DNA from: an uncultured Methylocystaceae bacterium
GTDB lineage: Bacteria; Pseudomonadota; Alphaproteobacteria; Rhizobiales; Beijerinckiaceae
NCBI GenBank assembly: GCA_945956975.1
Contig: CAMFKC010000044.1
Location: 1 to 9,447, forward strand
Direction: 5' to 3'
Length of the DNA: 9,447 nucleotides
Part shown: in pieces, positions 6,550-9,447 of the stretch
Position numbering within the stretch: the stretch's first letter is position 1
How the letters are laid out: each line of letters opens with the position of its first letter
Notes under the pieces: generated by a model
Database searches by the model: none
Seen by the model: the letters and a program-made list of their open reading frames with translations, nothing else
Told to the model about the DNA's origin: nothing
Program-made: the position numbers and the translations under genes

Positions 6550-7383
6550 ATGAAGAACATTCTCGTCCCCATCGAGGAGCACGATTCGATCGCCGCCGTT
6601 CTGGAAACGGCCTGGCGCTTCGGGCAGGGCTTTGGCAGTCGCATCGAGGGCATCGCGCTCGGGCCCGACACCGGCGACCTCATCGCCGCCGATTTCGCCA
6701 TTGCCGGCTCCATCTTCGACGAAAAGACCCGGCGCGAACTGGTTGAGCACGCCCGCCGCGTCTTCGAGGATTTTATGAATGCGCACGGCGTGGCGGCGGC
6801 GAGCGGCGGCGCCGGGGGTCCCAGCTTCGGCTGGGCGGGCGGCGACATGAGCACGGATTCCGGCATCGGCGCCTATGGCCGCGTCGCCGATATCGTCGTC
6901 GTCGGCCGCCCAGGCTCCGGCCGCGGCGATCCGCGCCGGGCGACGCTGGAATCCGTGCTGTTCGAGGCCGGACGGCCGATCCTGATCGCGCCGCGCAAGG
7001 CGCCGGAGAAGATCGGCGACACCGTCGTGATTTCGTGGAACCGGTCGACCGAGACCGCCCGCACCGTCGGCTTCGCCATGCCCGTGCTGCAGAAGGCTCG
7101 CCGCATCGTGGTTCTGTCTGTCGCAGGCGCGCTGTCGCCCGGGCCGTCGGCCGAGGCGCTCGCCAAGGCGCTGCAGCGCCATGGCATGACGGTCGATGTT
7201 GTGAATATCGAGAGCACGGCCCTTTCACCCGGCCGCACCATCCTCGACCAATGCGCGACGCTGGGCGCGGATCTCCTGGTCAAGGGCGGCTATACGCAAA
7301 GCCGCCTGCGCCAGATGATCTTCGGCGGCGCGACGGCGGATATTCTCGCTTACGCGGAAATCCCGGTATTCATGGCGCATTGA
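6550..7383 (+). CDS. Universal stress protein, tandem UspA domains
   Basis: A 277-residue soluble protein with two UspA-type domains in tandem. The first (about 1-145) starts with the strand MKNILVPIEE and ends with ADIVVVGRPGSG followed by PILIAPR; the second (about 148-277) starts TVVISWNRSTETARTV, has ADLLVKGGY near its end and finishes with IPVFMAH. The usual nucleotide motif G-x2-G-x9-G-(S/T) is degenerate in domain 2: aligning GGYTQSRLRQMIFGG from Gly246 puts Thr249 at the second glycine and Gly260 at the Ser/Thr position, so ATP binding is uncertain. Proteins of this type are induced by starvation, redox or other stress and act mostly as regulators or chaperone-like factors; the partner is unknown. 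A strong AGGAGG precedes the start. The gene lies 54 bases after the exporter on the same strand, so cotranscription is possible. Confidence 0.9.
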   Translation: MKNILVPIEEHDSIAAVLETAWRFGQGFGSRIEGIALGPDTGDLIAADFAIAGSIFDEKTRRELVEHARRVFEDFMNAHGVAAASGGAGGPSFGWAGGDMSTDSGIGAYGRVADIVVVGRPGSGRGDPRRATLESVLFEAGRPILIAPRKAPEKIGDTVVISWNRSTETARTVGFAMPVLQKARRIVVLSVAGALSPGPSAEALAKALQRHGMTVDVVNIESTALSPGRTILDQCATLGADLLVKGGYTQSRLRQMIFGGATADILAYAEIPVFMAH

Positions 7384-7406
7384 GCGCCCGGTCTGCGCGC
7401 CTTCTT

Positions 7407-7426
7407 CCCTCCCCGCAGGGGGAGGG
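7407..7426. terminator. C/G-tract hairpin between convergent genes
   Basis: CCCTCCCC (7407-7414), a four-base loop, then GGGGAGGG (7419-7426) form a perfect eight-pair stem between the convergent stop codons of the stress protein and grpE. No T-run follows on either strand, so it is not a classical intrinsic terminator. Similar CCCTCCCCGC...GGGGAGGG palindromes recur between genes in many alphaproteobacteria, so it could equally be a dispersed intergenic repeat. Confidence 0.4.
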
Positions 7427-7452
7427 GGAAGGCGGCGACGCCAGCGTCGGGC

Positions 7453-8043
7453 TCAGCCCTTCGGGCCGCCCCGCGAGACGCCGACCTTGGCCGGCCGCAG
7501 CACGCGGTCGGCGATCGTGTAGCCGGATTCGACGACCTGCAGCACGGTGCCCGACGGGACGCTTTCGTCGGGAATCTCGAACAGGGCCTCGTGAAGGTTC
7601 GGGTCGAACTTCTGGCCCTGCGGCTCTATCTTCTTCACGCCGTGGCGGGCCAGGCGCGACTGGAAGTCCGCCGCGATCAGGCCCAGGCCCTCGATCATGG
7701 TCTTGAGCGGGCCATCGGCGTCCTTGGGCGCGCTTTCCTGCGCGCGGGCCAGATTGTCGGCCAGCGCCAGCATGTCGCGGGCGAAATTGGCGGCGCCATA
7801 GGCGCGCGCGTCGGCTGCTTCCTTTTCCGCCCGACGACGCACATTTTCGGCTTCCGCCATGGCGCGCAGCACGCGATCCTTGAGCGCGGCGTTTTCGGCG
7901 TAGAGATTTTCGAGTTCGGTAAAGGGCTCGGGCTCGCCTGTGGTCGACTGCGCGGCGGAATCCGCAAGCGAGGACACGTGCTCGCCTGCGGCATGCGCGC
8001 CGGAGGCTTGAGTGTTTTCAGGCTTTTCGGTCGAATTATTCAT
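7453..8043 (-). CDS. grpE: GrpE nucleotide exchange factor of DnaK
   Basis: A 196-residue cytoplasmic cochaperone that releases ADP from DnaK. A variable polar N-terminus (about 1-40) is followed by the dimerising coiled coil (about 42-80, ELENLYAENAALKDRVLRAM then ENVRRRAEKE), the helix NFARDMLALADNLARA, and the C-terminal beta wing with FDPNLHEALFEI, SGTVLQVVESGY and DRVLRPAKVGVS, all standard GrpE signatures. The length is normal. ATG 8043 has GGAA about ten bases upstream. In many alphaproteobacteria grpE directly follows hrcA near rph; here hrcA is not in the window, and the gene upstream on the same strand is glnD, 65 bases away. A candidate RpoH promoter lies in that gap, and no CIRCE palindrome is present, so heat control through sigma-32 rather than HrcA is inferred. 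Confidence 0.97.
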   Translation of the reverse strand: MNNSTEKPENTQASGAHAAGEHVSSLADSAAQSTTGEPEPFTELENLYAENAALKDRVLRAMAEAENVRRRAEKEAADARAYGAANFARDMLALADNLARAQESAPKDADGPLKTMIEGLGLIAADFQSRLARHGVKKIEPQGQKFDPNLHEALFEIPDESVPSGTVLQVVESGYTIADRVLRPAKVGVSRGGPKG

Positions 8044-8068
8044 GACAATTCCATGCGTTCGGTCGCGC

Positions 8069-8100
8069 CCGATATCAGGTCGCCGACCCTAAAAATCAAG
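8069..8100 (-). promoter_or_regulatory. Candidate heat-shock (RpoH/sigma-32) promoter of grpE
   Basis: On the minus strand CTTG (8100-8097) is followed after 18 bases by CTGATATCGG (8078-8069). The alphaproteobacterial RpoH pattern as I remember it is CTTG, 17-18 bases, CYTATNTNNG; the match here has one mismatch (G for T at the third position). Initiation would fall about 20 bases before the grpE ATG. It starts eight bases after the glnD stop codon. GrpE is a classical RpoH target, which raises plausibility. Confidence 0.45.
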
Positions 8101-8108
8101 TCGGTCGT

Positions 8109-9447
8109 TCAGCCGGCGGCCTTCTGCGGCTTGCGTTCGCTGCCAAGATGCTCCAGCAGGCGCCGCTTGATGGCCGCCTGCCGCGCCGGATTCGTCACTT
8201 TCGCGCCGGTCAGGTCGGTCACGTAGAACACGTCGACGGCCTTTTCGCCGAAGGTGACGATATGCGCCGATCCGATGTTGAGGTTCAGCTTGGAGATGGC
8301 GCTGGTGAGATCGTAGAGCAGGCCCGGCCGGTCGAGGCCCGAGACCTCGATCACAGTGGCGCGGTTCGACAGGCTGTTGTCGATCACGACGTCCGGCACG
8401 ACGCTGAAGGCGTCCGAGCGCGTCTGCGCAGCGCCTTTTGCTGCAATGAGTTCGACCAGCTTGATCTCGCCGCGCAGCGACTTCTCGATTGATTCCGCGA
8501 TGCGGTTGCCGCGCCGCATTTCGTCGGAATCCATGTCGAACTGCCGCGAGATCGAGATCGTGTCGAGCGCGAGCCCGTCTGTCGTCGTGAAGACCTGCGC
8601 ATCCACGATATTGGCGCCGGCCGCCGCACAGGCGCCGGCGATGGTCGAGAGCAGATAGGGATGGTCGGGCGCGACCACGGTCAGCTCGGTGACGCCGCGG
8701 AAGGAATCTGTCGTCGCCTCGGTCGCCAGCGACCGCATTTCGACTTCCGTCAGGCGCAGAAGATTGGCGTGCTGGATCTTGCGCGTGAGATCGGTCTTGA
8801 GCCAGTAGGCCGGGTAATGACGCTCCGCATAGGCGTCGAACTCGGGGTCCGACCAGCCCGGCAGCGAACGGCGCAGCTCTTCCTGCATCTGCTTGACGCG
8901 CGACTTGCGGTCGATCGCCGAATGGCCGCCGGTCAGAACGACTTCCGTCTCCCAATAGAGGCTGCGCAGCAACTGCCCCTTCCAGCCGTTCCACACGCCC
9001 GGCCCTACCGCACGAATGTCGCAGACGGTCAGCACCAGCAGCAGCTTCAGGCGTTCCGGCGTCTGCACGAGTTTGGCGAACGTGTCGATCGTCTGGCGGT
9101 CGGAAAGATCGCGGCTCTGCGCCGTGTTGGACATGTCGAGATGCTTCTCGATCAGCCAGGCGACGGTTTCAGTCTCCGCGTCCGAGAGGCCGAAGCGCGG
9201 GCAAAGCTTGCGTGCGACCTCCGCACCAGCGATCGAATGGTCTTCCGGCCGCCCCTTGGCGATGTCGTGCAGAAAGACGGCGATGTAGAGCACGCGCCGG
9301 TTGGCGATGGTCGGGATGATCTCGCTGGTCAGCGGATGGTCTTCCGTCAGCCTGCCATTTTCGATCTGCGAGAGAATGCCGACGGCGCGCAGCAGATGCT
9401 CGTCCACCGTGTAGTGATGGTACATGTTGAACTGCATCATCGCGACG
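8109..9447 (-). CDS. glnD: [Protein-PII] uridylyltransferase/uridylyl-removing enzyme GlnD (C-terminal part)
   Basis: The 3' portion of glnD, about 445 codons; the N-terminal nucleotidyltransferase domain lies beyond the right edge, and the frame stays open to 9447 (Val-Ala before MMQFNMYHHY), so this is not a start. Visible are the HD hydrolase domain with YHHYTVDEH near the edge and LHDIAKGRPEDH (His-Asp at about 9269-9264), then two ACT domains: TELTVVAPDHPYLLSTIAGA (from about 8690) and VIEVSGLDRPGLLYDLTSAI (from about 8354). GlnD senses glutamine through the ACT domains, adds UMP to PII proteins when nitrogen is scarce (missing N-terminal domain) and removes it through the HD domain when nitrogen is plentiful. 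The C-terminus ends GSERKPQKAAG with stop TGA at 8111-8109. It is 65 bases upstream of grpE on the same strand, with no terminator evident between them. Confidence 0.96.
   Translation of the reverse strand, partial: VAMMQFNMYHHYTVDEHLLRAVGILSQIENGRLTEDHPLTSEIIPTIANRRVLYIAVFLHDIAKGRPEDHSIAGAEVARKLCPRFGLSDAETETVAWLIEKHLDMSNTAQSRDLSDRQTIDTFAKLVQTPERLKLLLVLTVCDIRAVGPGVWNGWKGQLLRSLYWETEVVLTGGHSAIDRKSRVKQMQEELRRSLPGWSDPEFDAYAERHYPAYWLKTDLTRKIQHANLLRLTEVEMRSLATEATTDSFRGVTELTVVAPDHPYLLSTIAGACAAAGANIVDAQVFTTTDGLALDTISISRQFDMDSDEMRRGNRIAESIEKSLRGEIKLVELIAAKGAAQTRSDAFSVVPDVVIDNSLSNRATVIEVSGLDRPGLLYDLTSAISKLNLNIGSAHIVTFGEKAVDVFYVTDLTGAKVTNPARQAAIKRRLLEHLGSERKPQKAAG

Noticed and set aside
5380..7182. A 600-codon minus-strand open frame opposite the exporter and the stress protein.
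   Set aside because: It crosses two genes and the gap between them, and its composition is that of a reverse-strand artefact in high-GC DNA; no domain is recognised.
8044..8108. A CIRCE heat-shock element upstream of grpE.
   Set aside because: Neither TTAGCACTC nor GAGTGCTAA, nor a near match, occurs in the gap.
8089..8994. A 301-codon minus-strand frame overlapping glnD.
   Set aside because: It lies in a different frame of the same strand as glnD, whose ACT and HD domains are unmistakable.

Overview
The window is GC-rich, tightly packed bacterial chromosome. Gene content points to an alphaproteobacterium, most likely of the Hyphomicrobiales (Rhizobiales): RNase PH, RdgB and HemW are clustered, a penicillin-binding-protein-activator-like gene lies nearby, and GlnD and GrpE have alphaproteobacterial character. 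The genus cannot be fixed from the sequence. There are no rRNA or tRNA genes, insertion sequences or CRISPR arrays. No gene-free stretch exceeds about 130 bases.

Layout. (1) Positions 2-196 (+) hold the C-terminal end of a periplasmic-binding-protein-like gene of the PBP-activator (LpoA-like) type. It runs convergently into a possible 58-residue gene on the minus strand (203-379). (2) Positions 506-1627 (+) encode a 12-helix major facilitator of the phenylpropionate permease type; its stop codon overlaps that of hemW. (3) Positions 1624-4850 (-) form a housekeeping cluster transcribed rph > rdgB > [antitoxin > ParE toxin] > hemW. The toxin-antitoxin pair sits between rdgB and hemW and has its own promoter, operator and ribosome binding site. 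(4) Positions 4978-7383 (+) encode a DHA2-type drug exporter followed by a tandem universal stress protein. (5) Positions 7453-9447 (-) hold grpE and, upstream of it, the 3' two-fifths or so of glnD, which runs off the window.

How the parts fit. rph (tRNA 3' trimming), rdgB (nucleotide-pool cleaning) and hemW (heme trafficking) are coupled mainly by position: rph and rdgB overlap by one base. The toxin-antitoxin module looks like a later insertion carrying its own control. In many alphaproteobacteria rph is divergent from hrcA-grpE. Here hrcA is absent, an exporter and a stress protein occupy the place, and grpE is on the minus strand behind glnD with a candidate RpoH-type promoter and no CIRCE element. 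GlnD (PII uridylylation) is the nitrogen-control component.

I do not see a convincing new biological system. The points most worth checking are the toxin-antitoxin promoter/operator with its probable GTG start, the displaced grpE and missing hrcA, the candidate heat-shock promoter, and the small unknown gene at the left end.
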